Below the pieces are notes generated by a model, which searched no databases, was not told where the DNA came from, and was given only the letters and a program-made list of their open reading frames with translations. A stretch of 64,000 bases of DNA. Origin: Onchocerca lupi. Its lineage: Eukaryota; Nematoda; Chromadorea; Rhabditida; Onchocercidae. Of this stretch, positions 63,913-64,000 are shown piece after piece. The position numbers were made by a program, and so were the translations under genes. The stretch is from contig JAOVVO010000305.1 of assembly GCA_028564675.1 (NCBI GenBank), forward strand, positions 27,470 to 91,469, read 5' to 3'. How positions within the stretch are numbered: the first letter of the stretch is position 1; each line of letters begins with the position of its first letter.

Positions 63913-64000
63913 GTAATTTTATTTTTCAAGTATTTTAATCAACTATCAACTTTTACGATCTTCACATTCTTCATTGTTAACCACTGTTAATATATATATA

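Overview
The window looks like chromosomal DNA from a parasitic nematode, most likely a filarial worm (Onchocercidae). It is strongly AT-rich. Coding exons are short and mostly 60-280 nt. Introns have T-rich acceptors ending in TTTCAG, TTTTAG or TTAAG. Several start codons lie 2-50 nt after an acceptor-like site with no coding exon before it, as expected for spliced-leader trans-splicing. The secreted fatty-acid/retinol-binding protein gene at 41.4-42.9 kb closely matches, from memory, the filarial Ov20/FAR-1 family. No database search was run. All gene models come from reading exons, splice sites and reading-frame phase by hand.

Layout. (1) 1-5.8 kb: no supported gene. (2) 7.9-29.2 kb, + strand: one very long gene with at least 16 coding exons in phase, at least 775 aa. 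It encodes a low-complexity N-terminal region, a SAM domain and a PDZ-like domain. I do not recognise the family. The large introns hold possible alternative first exons, a perfect 44-bp hairpin, a miRNA-like hairpin and small tandem duplications. (3) 30.2-32.0 kb, - strand: a SEC14-like lipid-transfer protein (CRAL-TRIO plus GOLD), about 400 aa in 7 coding exons. (4) 35.3-38.2 kb, + strand: an SLC36/AAAP-type amino-acid transporter, 446 aa in 10 exons, divergent from (3). (5) 41.4-42.9 kb, + strand: far-1, 178 aa in 4 exons. (6) 43.5-48.3 kb, - strand: Ku70, 609 aa in 17 exons, with vWA-like, Ku core and SAP regions; it converges on far-1. (7) 50.1 kb to the window end, + strand: cytoplasmic dynein 1 heavy chain. 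The first 43 exons (2513 aa) are present, covering the tail, linker, AAA1 and AAA2. The gene runs off the window.

The genes do not form a pathway. They are a mixed set of housekeeping genes (dynein, Ku70, transporter, lipid transfer), a nematode-specific secreted lipid binder and an unfamiliar scaffold-like gene. I found no rRNA, tRNA, CRISPR, prokaryotic element or intact transposon.

The observations most worth a second look are the SAM/PDZ gene with several phase-compatible alternative starts, a cluster of four AGGTCA nuclear-receptor half-sites (including a DR1) upstream of the retinoid-binding gene far-1, a hairpin resembling a miRNA precursor in an intron, a GC-AG intron in dhc-1, and two in-frame tandem-acceptor pairs in dhc-1.
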